Positions 45,702 to 54,032 of a DNA stretch of 64,000 nt are shown here, one piece after another. The position numbers and the translations under genes are program-made. The DNA is taken from positions 640,733-704,732 of the forward strand of contig CANNCZ010000002.1 in NCBI GenBank assembly GCA_947503275.1, read 5' to 3'. The stretch is from an uncultured Erythrobacter sp. GTDB lineage: Bacteria > Pseudomonadota > Alphaproteobacteria > Sphingomonadales > Sphingomonadaceae. How positions within the stretch are numbered: position 1 is the first letter of the stretch; each line of letters starts with the position of its first letter. The notes under the pieces are model-generated. The model made no database searches, had not been told where the DNA came from, and saw nothing but the letters and a program-made list of their open reading frames with translations.

Positions 45702-47083
45702 TTTTCCTGATCGTCTTGTCCGGCAGGCAGTTTACCACCTACAGGCTGCTCGCTTGCATCACTGACCAACAATTGCCTCAATCGCAACACGCCTCTCCAG
45801 GGCAAAAACAAAGAGCGTGTCATCATTAAGAACGCCGGTCTGGTCTTAGGGTGAAATGGTAGAGCAAAATAAGATGCCACCGCGTAGGAACACACCGTCG
45901 CGATGGCCGCTCCGATCGCTCCATAATGCGGAATGAGAAGAAGATTAAAGCCGATATTCAACGCTGCGCCAATACCATCCGATACGAGCAGAAATCCAGT
46001 AAAGCGCTCAATCAGCAGCCAACGAGTAAAGACCGTGCGCAAGAAGATGAATGGTAGCGCTAGAATGTGGATAGCCAGAACCAGTGAAGCGTCCGAATAC
46101 TCGCTGCCAAAAACAAGCACGACACCCCAAGGAGCCGCTACTAAAACCGCCAGAACAATGGCCAGCGCAACAATTGCCATGATGTCGAACATCATCTGCA
46201 ACCTCGCAGCGAAAGCGCTCTGGCTATCTCTCTTTAGCGTAATCAATCGCGGGAAAACTGATGCCATCAATGCGCCCGGAATAAAGTAAGCCGCTTCTGA
46301 CAGCTTGGCAGCGACGGAGTAGACGCCAACAAGTTCGGGGCTGGCAAGCCATCTGAGCATCACCTGATCAATCTTGAGGTAGATCATACCCAACATGCCA
46401 GCTGCGAAGACGATCCAGCCTTCTTTGAGCAATCTGCGAGCTAGGTCTCGAGAGAACCGCCAGCGCAAAACACTCATAGCACTTTTGCGAGTATAGAATG
46501 TCAATGCGAGGACGGCGGCGACAATGGCCTGCACTATGTTTGCCGCTGCAAAAGCCAGTACTGAGAGCGAGCTTAAAACCGCTCCGACTTTGAGTGCGCC
46601 GGAAATGAAATGGCTGCTAATGTTCGAGATGGCAAAATACCTTCCGGCAACATGTGCATGAAACCAAGCGCCTGTGGTCAAAAAGGGGGCCACCAAAAGC
46701 GTCGCAGCGGCCAACCATAGCAAAAGAAGCTCAGCCGAGCTGTCGGCGGTAAGGTAGCCGAAAGTTGCAAGCGCCATGGACGCGGCGAAAAATGCGACAA
46801 GCTTGAGTATGAATGTCGTGCCCAGGACTTCCGCTTCATGGTCAGGGTCCTCAGCCAGCTCTCTGATCACCAGCCCGTCGAGGCCCATCCGGCCAATCAC
46901 GCCAAAGATTGCAGCCAGTGCAAAGGCGTAACTGAGCAAGCCGAAGTTCGATGGACCCAAATACCGCGCGACCATGGCCGCTACAATCAGGTTGAGCGCC
47001 GCGACCAAGACATTCTCGGACATCAACCAAGCCGAGTTGGCGACATATTTGGATGCGCTACGGATTTTTGAAGGACCGTTCAC
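45698..47083 (-). CDS. Wzx-type oligosaccharide flippase
   Basis: This 461-residue polysaccharide-transport membrane protein of the MOP superfamily has about 12-14 hydrophobic segments. Typical pieces are VARYLGPSNFGLLSYAFALAA near the N-terminus and YLKIDQVMLRWLASPELVGVYSVAAKLSEA in the middle. It flips lipid-linked repeat units across the inner membrane. I chose GTG 47083. A TTG at 47128 would overlap the preceding methyltransferase gene by 17 bases and lacks a ribosome site. The polar C-terminal tail is cytoplasmic. Confidence 0.9.
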   Translation of the reverse strand: MNGPSKIRSASKYVANSAWLMSENVLVAALNLIVAAMVARYLGPSNFGLLSYAFALAAIFGVIGRMGLDGLVIRELAEDPDHEAEVLGTTFILKLVAFFAASMALATFGYLTADSSAELLLLWLAAATLLVAPFLTTGAWFHAHVAGRYFAISNISSHFISGALKVGAVLSSLSVLAFAAANIVQAIVAAVLALTFYTRKSAMSVLRWRFSRDLARRLLKEGWIVFAAGMLGMIYLKIDQVMLRWLASPELVGVYSVAAKLSEAAYFIPGALMASVFPRLITLKRDSQSAFAARLQMMFDIMAIVALAIVLAVLVAAPWGVVLVFGSEYSDASLVLAIHILALPFIFLRTVFTRWLLIERFTGFLLVSDGIGAALNIGFNLLLIPHYGAIGAAIATVCSYAVASYFALPFHPKTRPAFLMMTRSLFLPWRGVLRLRQLLVSDASEQPVGGKLPAGQDDQEK

Positions 47084-47111
47084 AGTGTAATCACAAGTCC
47101 ACCTCGACCGC

Positions 47112-47792
47112 TTAAGGCCTACTCTCAAATGCAGGGCCAGTTATGCCCCGTGCAATATCCCCCAGGGCCGGGAAGCAGTCGAACTTAATGCCGAGCAAGT
47201 CAGACCAAAGCTCCAACACCTTCTGCTCACCAGCGCGGCTGGCGTCGTCTAGAAAAACAGCATGCTGCTTTGCCAAATTGTCTTTCAGCAAAGGCAAAGC
47301 AGGGTAGCGCGACAGCGCAACTTCTTCGCGGTAGGCGATCGGTCCATCTACAAGGACACAGTCAATCTCAAGGCCATCAATGGCTGATGCGACCGCAGAA
47401 CTATCGTACCATTCGAGACCACCAAGGCCCATCTTACATGGTCCCATTGGAGCAATGATCAATTCAACCGCTCCTTCAAGCCCTTCCTCGCGAAGCCAGG
47501 TCCGGACTAACGCAGCCCACTCGGCATTATTCTCAACCGACACCAAACGCCCACCGACACCATCGAGCGCCTTTGCGAGATAAAGTGTGGATAGTCCGCT
47601 ACCGAATTCGACCACGGTTCTGCGGTCGTTGATCAAGATCTCATTGAGAACAATCTGGAGAGCTGAAGGGGCGATCGCAGATGCCGGCCAAGGACGAAAC
47701 TTCAGGCCCATGCGCGACAGCTCGGTACTCGCTCGAGCATCTCGAACGGCCTGTTCGAGCCGGGACAGTTTCTGTTTTACGCGAGCAATCAA
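47112..47792 (-). CDS. SAM-dependent methyltransferase-like protein
   Basis: This 226-residue Rossmann-fold protein carries TVVEFGSGLSTLYLAKAL (SAM-binding loop), RLVSVENNAEWAAL (acidic residue binding ribose) and IDCVLVDGPIAYREE, a pattern seen in class I methyltransferases related to O-methyltransferases. TTG 47792 is favoured: AAGGGG lies about 6 bases upstream and the codon overlaps the stop of the preceding frame as TTGA. A longer frame from TTG 47849 is possible. It is probably a modifying enzyme of the exopolysaccharide; the acceptor is unknown. Confidence 0.75.
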   Translation of the reverse strand: MIARVKQKLSRLEQAVRDARASTELSRMGLKFRPWPASAIAPSALQIVLNEILINDRRTVVEFGSGLSTLYLAKALDGVGGRLVSVENNAEWAALVRTWLREEGLEGAVELIIAPMGPCKMGLGGLEWYDSSAVASAIDGLEIDCVLVDGPIAYREEVALSRYPALPLLKDNLAKQHAVFLDDASRAGEQKVLELWSDLLGIKFDCFPALGDIARGITGPAFESRP

Positions 47793-48330
47793 TTGAGACC
47801 CCTTTTTATGAACGCTCCATACGCAGGCTTTTTCCAAGCGAAAACCCAAATCGAGTGCTCAAGCTCTTTATGAAAAGAGGCGACATAGGCCCACGACAGT
47901 CCCTTGACCAATAGCAAAGCGGCCAAAAAGACTCGAAACGAGCGTAATTTTGACTGAGCGAGCCCAATGTGGCAGCGTTCGGAGGCAATAACGTCAAGAT
48001 CATTTCCCAAAGCAGTCAGCCAATAAGCGCGAGGGCAGCGAGCCACGGCGGCAGTGAAATCATCGAATTGTTACAACGAATCGCTTGGTACGGCAGGTTA
48101 TCCCAGCTATCCCTAGGTTCAGAGAAACCTCTAATCGCAAGCACAATGTGCAATCGTTCAAAGAGTGGCTCTGCCGCATAGATTGCGGCTTTAATTTGGG
48201 TGTGCCGGAGCATTTCGATAAGAGCCATTTGCGAACGACCTGTGCCATTTAGGAAAATGGCCGACACCAATTCGACTAAACCGTTGCACTTGTTGAGAAT
48301 TATTTGAGCTAACCCCGGTGCCCAAAACAA
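47789..48330 (-). pseudogene. Frameshifted unknown gene at the head of the glycosyltransferase operon
   Basis: Two overlapping minus-strand frames (48330-48016 and 48046-47789) read as one protein if a single base is restored near 48060. The join would run RCNN then FDDFTAAVARCPRAYW, a smooth continuation. The combined product is about 165-180 residues, with an N-terminal FLNGTGRS that loosely recalls a sulfotransferase-type P-loop, and a hydrophobic segment FRVFLAALLLVKGLSWAYVA near the C-terminus. The family is not recognised. The end is coupled to the methyltransferase by TTGA. It could be a decayed gene, a sequencing error or a programmed frameshift. Confidence 0.5.
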
Positions 48331-49652
48331 AACAACCCGAACAAGATTATTCTGCTGGCAGTGAAGCGGTGCAACCTCCCTCGCTTGTGCGAAGGCTGCT
48401 CAGCAACAGCCTATTCTCGCTTTTGTTTCAGGTTTGCCTCGCCATCATTCCCGCGTTTTGCTTCTGGATGATGGTTGATGATGGGTATGTCGGCGATCGC
48501 ATTTTTAGAAACACAGGTCTTTTCCTGACATTGGCCGTCGTCGTAGTATGGTTCGTGATGTCGAGATTGCGATCTTATGCAAAATCTCGGCTTCTATCTT
48601 ATCATTTTCCGGTCAATTTCCTAGTTTACAGTGGTATTCTTTCTGTAATTGCAATATTTCGTCTCGATTATTCAGCCTATCAATATGTCTTCGGCGCCAT
48701 TGGTGGTGTGACAGCCAGTTTTCTAACGACAGTTGTTCTGCGCACAGCACAGAAGCTGCAATATGTTGTGCCCGGCGGACGAACTAACGAGCTCCGCTTG
48801 GGTGGACAATACACTATGGCACCGAGCTTGATTGAAGTGCAAAGTTTGGTCGAGGCTCACCGGCTTGGGGGTTCTATCGTCGCCGACCTTCACCATGATC
48901 ACTCGCCAGACTGGGAGCGGCTGTTTGCCAAAGCATCCTTGGCGGGAATTCCTGTCTATCACTATCGACAGGTTGCCGAAATGCAGACAGGCCAGGTCAA
49001 AATTTCGCATCTCAGTGAGAATGATCTTGGGTCACTGATCCCAAATGCGCCTTATATGACGACAAAACGCCTAATCGACCTTATCGGTTCGCTTCTGCTG
49101 CTGCCATTTTGTCTGATTGCATTTGCGTTCATCGCCTTACTCATAAAGGTCGATTCACCTGGTAGTGTCTTTTTTGTTCAAGAGCGCGTCGGCTTTCGCG
49201 GCGAGGCATTCAAGATGGTCAAGTTTCGCACAATGCGTGAGCGCGCTTCGATAGAGGATGAAAATGCGAGACGCGTCGATGCGATGACTAAGGCGGATGA
49301 TGATCGAATCACAGGGATCGGGACGTTTCTGCGCAAGACACGGCTCGATGAATTACCGCAAATTCTTAATGTATTGAAGGGCGAGATGAGCTGGATCGGC
49401 CCGCGCCCAGAGGCCAAATCATTGTCCGATTGGTATGAGCGTGAACTGCCATTCTATTCGTATCGCCATATTGTGCGACCAGGCATCACCGGTTGGGCTC
49501 AAGTCAATCAGGGCCATGTCACTGGGGTCGATGATGTTAATGCAAAGCTTCGCTTTGACTTCTATTACGTCAAAAATATCTCCCTTTGGCTCGACTTCCT
49601 GATTGTCCTCAAAACTTTCCGAGTGATTTTCACAGGATCCGGGGCGAAGTAG
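48318..49652 (+). CDS. Polyprenyl-phosphate sugar-1-phosphate transferase (priming enzyme)
   Basis: This 444-residue enzyme has about four N-terminal hydrophobic segments (residues 25-150), a linker, a membrane-inserted hairpin (RLIDLIGSLLLLPFCLIAFAF, about 249-270) and the bacterial sugar-transferase catalytic domain: VFFVQERVGFRGEAFKMVKFRTM, RKTRLDELPQILNVLKG and WIGPRPE. It transfers the first sugar phosphate to undecaprenyl phosphate, starting each repeat unit. GTG 48318 has no clear ribosome site, so the start is uncertain. It is divergent from the glycosyltransferase operon and followed by the epimerase-like gene. Confidence 0.9.
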   Translation: MPKTKQPEQDYSAGSEAVQPPSLVRRLLSNSLFSLLFQVCLAIIPAFCFWMMVDDGYVGDRIFRNTGLFLTLAVVVVWFVMSRLRSYAKSRLLSYHFPVNFLVYSGILSVIAIFRLDYSAYQYVFGAIGGVTASFLTTVVLRTAQKLQYVVPGGRTNELRLGGQYTMAPSLIEVQSLVEAHRLGGSIVADLHHDHSPDWERLFAKASLAGIPVYHYRQVAEMQTGQVKISHLSENDLGSLIPNAPYMTTKRLIDLIGSLLLLPFCLIAFAFIALLIKVDSPGSVFFVQERVGFRGEAFKMVKFRTMRERASIEDENARRVDAMTKADDDRITGIGTFLRKTRLDELPQILNVLKGEMSWIGPRPEAKSLSDWYERELPFYSYRHIVRPGITGWAQVNQGHVTGVDDVNAKLRFDFYYVKNISLWLDFLIVLKTFRVIFTGSGAK

Positions 49653-49721
49653 CGCGCTTGCGCCGCGTCAATCGCGGTCATATTGGATCATCCAAACTTA
49701 TCAGCCACAAAGGCATGATCC

Positions 49722-50735
49722 ATGCGCACTGTCCTCATCACTGGTTCAGCCGGCTTTATCGGTTTCCATCTCGCTCAGCTGTTGCTGGATGAGGGATTTT
49801 GCGTCGTCGGCTTTGACGGGATGACTGACTATTACGATGTGCGCTTGAAAGAGCGGCGGCATCAGATGTTGCTTCAAAATCCGAACTTCCGCTGCACGGA
49901 GGCGATGCTGGAGGATTTCGACGCGCTACACGCTCTGGCGATGAAGACACAGCCTGACATTATCGTCCATTTGGCGGCACAAGCAGGCGTCCGATACAGT
50001 CTGGAGAACCCGCGCGCTTATGTTGATGCGAACCTGACGGGCGCGTTCAACGTGATGGAATGCGCACGCGAGCTGGGTGTGGATCACCTACTTATGGCCT
50101 CCACCAGCTCGGTCTATGGCGCGAATGAGGACATGCCTTTTAATGAGCGGGAGAAGTGCGACACTCCCTTGACGCTTTATGCTGCGACTAAGAAGGCCAA
50201 TGAAGCGATGACGCATTCTTATGCGCATTTGTGGAATCTGCCGACGACGATGTTCCGATTTTTCACGGTCTATGGCCCTTGGGGGCGCCCGGACATGGCC
50301 TTGTTCAAGTTCACGCGCGGTATCCTCGAAGGGACGCCGATCGATATCTACAACGATGGAGATATGTTCCGCGACTTCACCTATGTGACCGATCTGGTGC
50401 GCGGCATTCAGTTGTTGATCGACACGCCGCCCGTGCGACCGGAAAGCCGCGACGACATAGCCGAATGGGACTCGCTGTCGCCTGCCGCCCCGTGGCGCGT
50501 GGTCAATATCGGGAACAGCGACAAGGTGCGCCTGATGGACTTTGTCGAAGCGATTGAGGGCGAATGTGGGCGGGAAGCGATCAAGAACTTCATGCCCATG
50601 CAAAAAGGCGACGTGCCCGCGACATGGGCCAATGCGACGCTACTACGCGAATTGACCGGATACGCTCCACAAACTGATATTCGCGAAGGGATCAAGCAAT
50701 TCGTCGCCTGGTATCGCGACTATTATCAGGTTTAG
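49722..50735 (+). CDS. NAD-dependent epimerase, UDP-glucuronate 4-epimerase-like
   Basis: This 337-residue extended short-chain dehydrogenase has TGSAGFIGFHLAQLLL at the N-terminus, GFDGMTDYYDVRLKERR, MASTSSVYGANEDMPF, the catalytic YAATKKANE (YxxxK) and FRFFTVYGPWGRPDMALFKF, a combination typical of UDP-glucuronate/UDP-galacturonate 4-epimerases (LpsL/Cap1J). It would supply an acidic sugar for the polymer. The start is preceded by a weak AAAGGC. It is the last plus-strand gene of the locus. Confidence 0.9.
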   Translation: MRTVLITGSAGFIGFHLAQLLLDEGFCVVGFDGMTDYYDVRLKERRHQMLLQNPNFRCTEAMLEDFDALHALAMKTQPDIIVHLAAQAGVRYSLENPRAYVDANLTGAFNVMECARELGVDHLLMASTSSVYGANEDMPFNEREKCDTPLTLYAATKKANEAMTHSYAHLWNLPTTMFRFFTVYGPWGRPDMALFKFTRGILEGTPIDIYNDGDMFRDFTYVTDLVRGIQLLIDTPPVRPESRDDIAEWDSLSPAAPWRVVNIGNSDKVRLMDFVEAIEGECGREAIKNFMPMQKGDVPATWANATLLRELTGYAPQTDIREGIKQFVAWYRDYYQV

Positions 50736-50741
50736 TGAGGC

Positions 50742-51386
50742 TTAGGCCGCGGGCTCCTCAACAGGGCCGACGGCTGGCGTTTCGGGAGCTGGTGTCGGGT
50801 CAGCGGGAGCTGCGCCCGGAGCCGCTGCAGGCAGCGCCTCTTCGCCCGGCAGAGTTTGCGAACGCTCCCGCTCAAGCCGGTCGAGATATTCGCGTTCAAT
50901 CTGCTCAACGCGTCCTTGTTCGGCCGCTGCATCGCCATCGATGGTTGAAAGGCGCTCTTGCCGCGCTTCCTCGATCAATTGGCTAAACCGAATGTTTTCA
51001 CCTTCGGCGCGTTCTGCATAGGCCTGATCGATGAATTGCTGGGTGCAGCCGGTAAATCCGCCTGCGCCTGTCGGGGTGCACGACATTGCGCCAAAGTCGC
51101 TGATGTAACGAATGCTTTGAACTTCGAGCGAGCGCGCGTTGTTCTCTGGCGAATCGCTTTGGCGAAGGTTGCTTGGAATGCGATAACGCTCCGCCTCGAC
51201 GACGATCTGGCAGACGACCAGCTCACCTTCGATCGTGGGCTCAGGGCAATCATCTTCGTCATAGGCGATCACCATGTTGACTCGGTCACCCCCCTGATCC
51301 TGCGCAGCAGCGGGGCTGGCAAAAGCCAACAATGCAAATGGCGCTGCGAAAGAGGTGATCATCGCAAAGCGTGAAGCGTAAGACAT
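50742..51386 (-). CDS. Exported hypothetical protein with Pro/Ala-rich tail
   Basis: This 214-residue protein has a signal peptide cleaved near PAAA-QDQ (residue about 28). A middle part has two apparent Cys pairs (DDCPEP/VVCQI and MSCTPT/GCTQQ), a charged helical region (QAYAERAEGENIRFSQLIEEA and on) and a C-terminal tail rich in Ala, Pro and Glu. I recognise no family. ATG 51386 has GAGGA about 8 bases upstream. It lies downstream of coq7 and may be the last gene of the proA-to-coq7 run. Confidence 0.7.
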   Translation of the reverse strand: MSYASRFAMITSFAAPFALLAFASPAAAQDQGGDRVNMVIAYDEDDCPEPTIEGELVVCQIVVEAERYRIPSNLRQSDSPENNARSLEVQSIRYISDFGAMSCTPTGAGGFTGCTQQFIDQAYAERAEGENIRFSQLIEEARQERLSTIDGDAAAEQGRVEQIEREYLDRLERERSQTLPGEEALPAAAPGAAPADPTPAPETPAVGPVEEPAA

Positions 51387-51483
51387 TCTGGATCCTCTCA
51401 AATACGCAGACGGCTCTGCGCAAGGTGTTTGTGGCGCAATAGATCGCAGCGGCTGAACCGCTACTGAAGTCCGCATGCAATTC

Positions 51484-52005
51484 TCAAACCCGCTCACTTA
51501 CTTTGATCGCGATGCGGCAACCCAGCCGAATCGCGCCAGATAGAATCGGATAGGCAGGCGCATTCTCTGCACCATTGGCGAGCGCAGCTTCGCGATGCTC
51601 ACGCTCTTCCTCGCGGAACTCCTCAATCATCTCAGCCAATTCAGGCTCACTATCGGTTTCAGCCAGCCGGTCGAGTTGATCAGAGTAATGTTTGTCGATC
51701 TCGGTTTCCACCGCCGCCGTACAAGCCATCGCCGCCTCTGGTCCCAGCAAGGCGGTCCCAGCGCCTAGAGCGTATCCGGCAGCGGACCAAAAGGGGTGCA
51801 AGGCGGTCGGGCGCACGCCGCGTTTGGCGAGTTCAGCATCAAAGCGCGCGCGGTGGCCCTCTTCCTGCTCTGCCATATGCCGGATTTCAGCAGAATGCGG
51901 CCCACGGTCACCCATGACGGCCAATTGCCCTTCGTAAATGCGCGTCGCGCCGAATTCGCCGGCTTGATCGACCCGGATCATGCGGTGCAGTTCATCGCGT
52001 TCCAT
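51484..52005 (-). CDS. coq7: Demethoxyubiquinone hydroxylase Coq7
   Basis: This 173-residue di-iron monooxygenase performs the last ring hydroxylation of ubiquinone synthesis. Iron ligands are visible in DQAGEFGATRIYEGQ, MAEQEEGHRARFD, AAVETEID and EFREEEREHREAA, the four-helix-bundle pattern of Coq7. ATG 52005 has GGAG about 6 bases upstream. It shares the strand with dsbB (27-base gap). Its presence agrees with a ubiquinone-using alphaproteobacterium. Confidence 0.93.
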   Translation of the reverse strand: MERDELHRMIRVDQAGEFGATRIYEGQLAVMGDRGPHSAEIRHMAEQEEGHRARFDAELAKRGVRPTALHPFWSAAGYALGAGTALLGPEAAMACTAAVETEIDKHYSDQLDRLAETDSEPELAEMIEEFREEEREHREAALANGAENAPAYPILSGAIRLGCRIAIKVSERV

Positions 52006-52032
52006 CAAATGCTCCTGAAATCAGTGTATCTC

Positions 52033-52494
52033 TTACTTCTTATACGCAGCAAGCGCCAGAACGGCTCCACCGCCAATACAAGAAATAAGGAAATTCCATC
52101 CCGCCAGCGACACGCCAAACAGGCTCCAAGGCGCGACATCGCAACGGACCAAAGGCGCGGCGGAGACATCCATGACGTCAATCGCGCTGGGCAAAGAACT
52201 GCAACCGGTGATCCCTTCCCACCAGCCATATTCCACGCCCGCGTGAAAGCCGCCGATTAGGCCCGAAGTGATAATTGCAAGGCCAGCGAGTGCCGCCCAT
52301 ACCCGTCCAGGCACGATGACATAGGACATTGCGGCAAAGCCAAGCGCAGCGAAATGGGGCCAGCGCTGCCACCAGCACATTTCACACGGAAACAGGCCAA
52401 AGCCATATTGGGATATATACGCCCCGCCCAGCAATCCCGCAGGGATCGCCAGCGCAAGGGCGCGTGCTTGGTTTAAACCGCTCATGCCCGTCAT
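52033..52494 (-). CDS. DsbB-like disulfide bond formation protein
   Basis: This 153-residue four-helix inner-membrane protein has FPCEMCWWQRWPHFAAL (CxxC followed by the conserved WxQR-type segment, about residues 36-52). A second Cys pair lies in the last periplasmic loop (GCSSLP and VRCDVAPW). It would reoxidise a DsbA-type thiol oxidase using quinone. No dsbA is adjacent. It starts 37 bases downstream of the ctpA-type gene. Confidence 0.88.
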   Translation of the reverse strand: MTGMSGLNQARALALAIPAGLLGGAYISQYGFGLFPCEMCWWQRWPHFAALGFAAMSYVIVPGRVWAALAGLAIITSGLIGGFHAGVEYGWWEGITGCSSLPSAIDVMDVSAAPLVRCDVAPWSLFGVSLAGWNFLISCIGGGAVLALAAYKK

Positions 52495-52531
52495 TTAGGA
52501 GCCATTGCTCCGAATGCCTAGCTGTGTTCGA

Positions 52532-53875
52532 CTAACGGCGCGTGCTGAGTGCAACCGAGCTAGCCGTGGTCCGGCGCAGAGTTTCCAATGCGTAATGCAA
52601 TTGGAAATCCTCTACCCCTTGCTCTTCAAGTTGCTCTGACGTTTGCTGGAAGCGTGGGTCCTCAATGGTGTCATCCTCCAGCTCCGCATCATCAATGCCA
52701 AGCTCGTTCACCAGGTGACCGCGCAGATCGGATTCGCGCGTCTGATACCGTTCGCGCAGAGCAAAATCGGGATCGGACAGCTGCGGCACGCGAATATCGG
52801 GAGCAATCCCGCCTTCCTGAACCGACTTACCCGATGGCGTGAAATACCGCGCCGTCGTCAGCTTCAAAGCTGCGTCCGAACCCAGCGGCAGGAGCGATTG
52901 GACCGAGCCTTTGCCGAAGCTGCGCTGACCCATGATCAATGCACGGCGGTGATCTTGCAACGCGCCAGCGACAATTTCCGATGCTGAGGCAGAGCCGGCA
53001 TCGATCAGGACAATTACCGGAACACCTTCGGCCATATCGCCGCGGAACACCGTTTCTGCATCATACAGCAGCGTTTCACCACGTGCGCGGCCCCGTTGCG
53101 ATACAATGCGGCCTGAATCGAGGAACAGATCAGACAAAGCGACCGCCTCGTCCAGGGAACCGCCGGGATTTGAGCGCAAATCGAGCACCAAACCGCCCAT
53201 GCGGCCGCTGGCCTCGCTCTGCAAAGCCTCCCATGCGCGATAGACGTCCGAGCCCACATCAGCAGAGAATTCGTTGACCGAAATAACGCCAATATTGCCG
53301 CCCTCAAGCGAGTGGGTCACCGGCTCCAACTCAATCACGCCGCGAGTCACATCAACCTCAAACGGTTCATCGCGACCAGGGCGGAAAATCGTCAGTTTGA
53401 TCGAAGTGCCTTCTTTGCCGCGCATCCGCGCAACTGCATCATCCAGCTCGCCGCCATAGATAAGTTCGCCATCAAGATGCGTGATGAAATCACCCGCTTT
53501 GATGCCTTGTTGGTCCGCCGGACTGCCTTTGAATGGGGAAATCACTTTGACCGCGCCGTCTTCCAGAATGACTGAGAGGCCGAGGCCGGAATAATTGCCA
53601 TCGATCATGGTGTTAAGCCGCTGAAGATCGCTGCCATCGAGATAACCCGAATGCGGATCGAGCGCGGACAGCATTCCGTCGATCATACCGCGCACCAGCA
53701 CTTCGTCTTCGACTGGCTCTACATAATTTGCCTGAATCCGCTGATAAACCGCAAACACTTTGGCTAATTCCGGACCTGCGCGGCCATCGACCTGCGCCAT
53801 TGTGGTGGTGGTGGCCGGGATCAGCGCGACTGCTGTGACCAGAGCGGCGCTGCGAAGAAGGGCGGCAATTTTCAT
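52532..53875 (-). CDS. ctpA: C-terminal processing peptidase (S41 family)
   Basis: This 447-residue exported serine protease has a signal peptide (MKIAALLRSAALVTAVALIP), a PDZ domain (about residues 75-160, YSGLGLSVILEDG, GSPADQQGIKAGDFI) and the S41 catalytic domain with the nucleophile in DAGSASASEIVAGALQDH and the Lys of the dyad in GQRSFGKGSVQS. It degrades or processes periplasmic proteins. ATG 53875 gives the signal peptide; a longer frame reaches 53977. Its partnership with the EnvC-type gene directly upstream is typical of alphaproteobacteria. Confidence 0.93.
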   Translation of the reverse strand: MKIAALLRSAALVTAVALIPATTTTMAQVDGRAGPELAKVFAVYQRIQANYVEPVEDEVLVRGMIDGMLSALDPHSGYLDGSDLQRLNTMIDGNYSGLGLSVILEDGAVKVISPFKGSPADQQGIKAGDFITHLDGELIYGGELDDAVARMRGKEGTSIKLTIFRPGRDEPFEVDVTRGVIELEPVTHSLEGGNIGVISVNEFSADVGSDVYRAWEALQSEASGRMGGLVLDLRSNPGGSLDEAVALSDLFLDSGRIVSQRGRARGETLLYDAETVFRGDMAEGVPVIVLIDAGSASASEIVAGALQDHRRALIMGQRSFGKGSVQSLLPLGSDAALKLTTARYFTPSGKSVQEGGIAPDIRVPQLSDPDFALRERYQTRESDLRGHLVNELGIDDAELEDDTIEDPRFQQTSEQLEEQGVEDFQLHYALETLRRTTASSVALSTRR

Positions 53876-54032
53876 AAAGCGAGAGTGCTCCTTTAGCGGA
53901 AGCATTGGTATAGGTTTGCGCGGCTGAACGCCAGATGAGAACTTGATGAGCGATTGACACGTCCCGACGCGGGGCATGTGAGAACGGCAAGGTTAGGAAT
54001 TGCGCCTAGTCATGTGGAGAGCTGCCGCCCAA

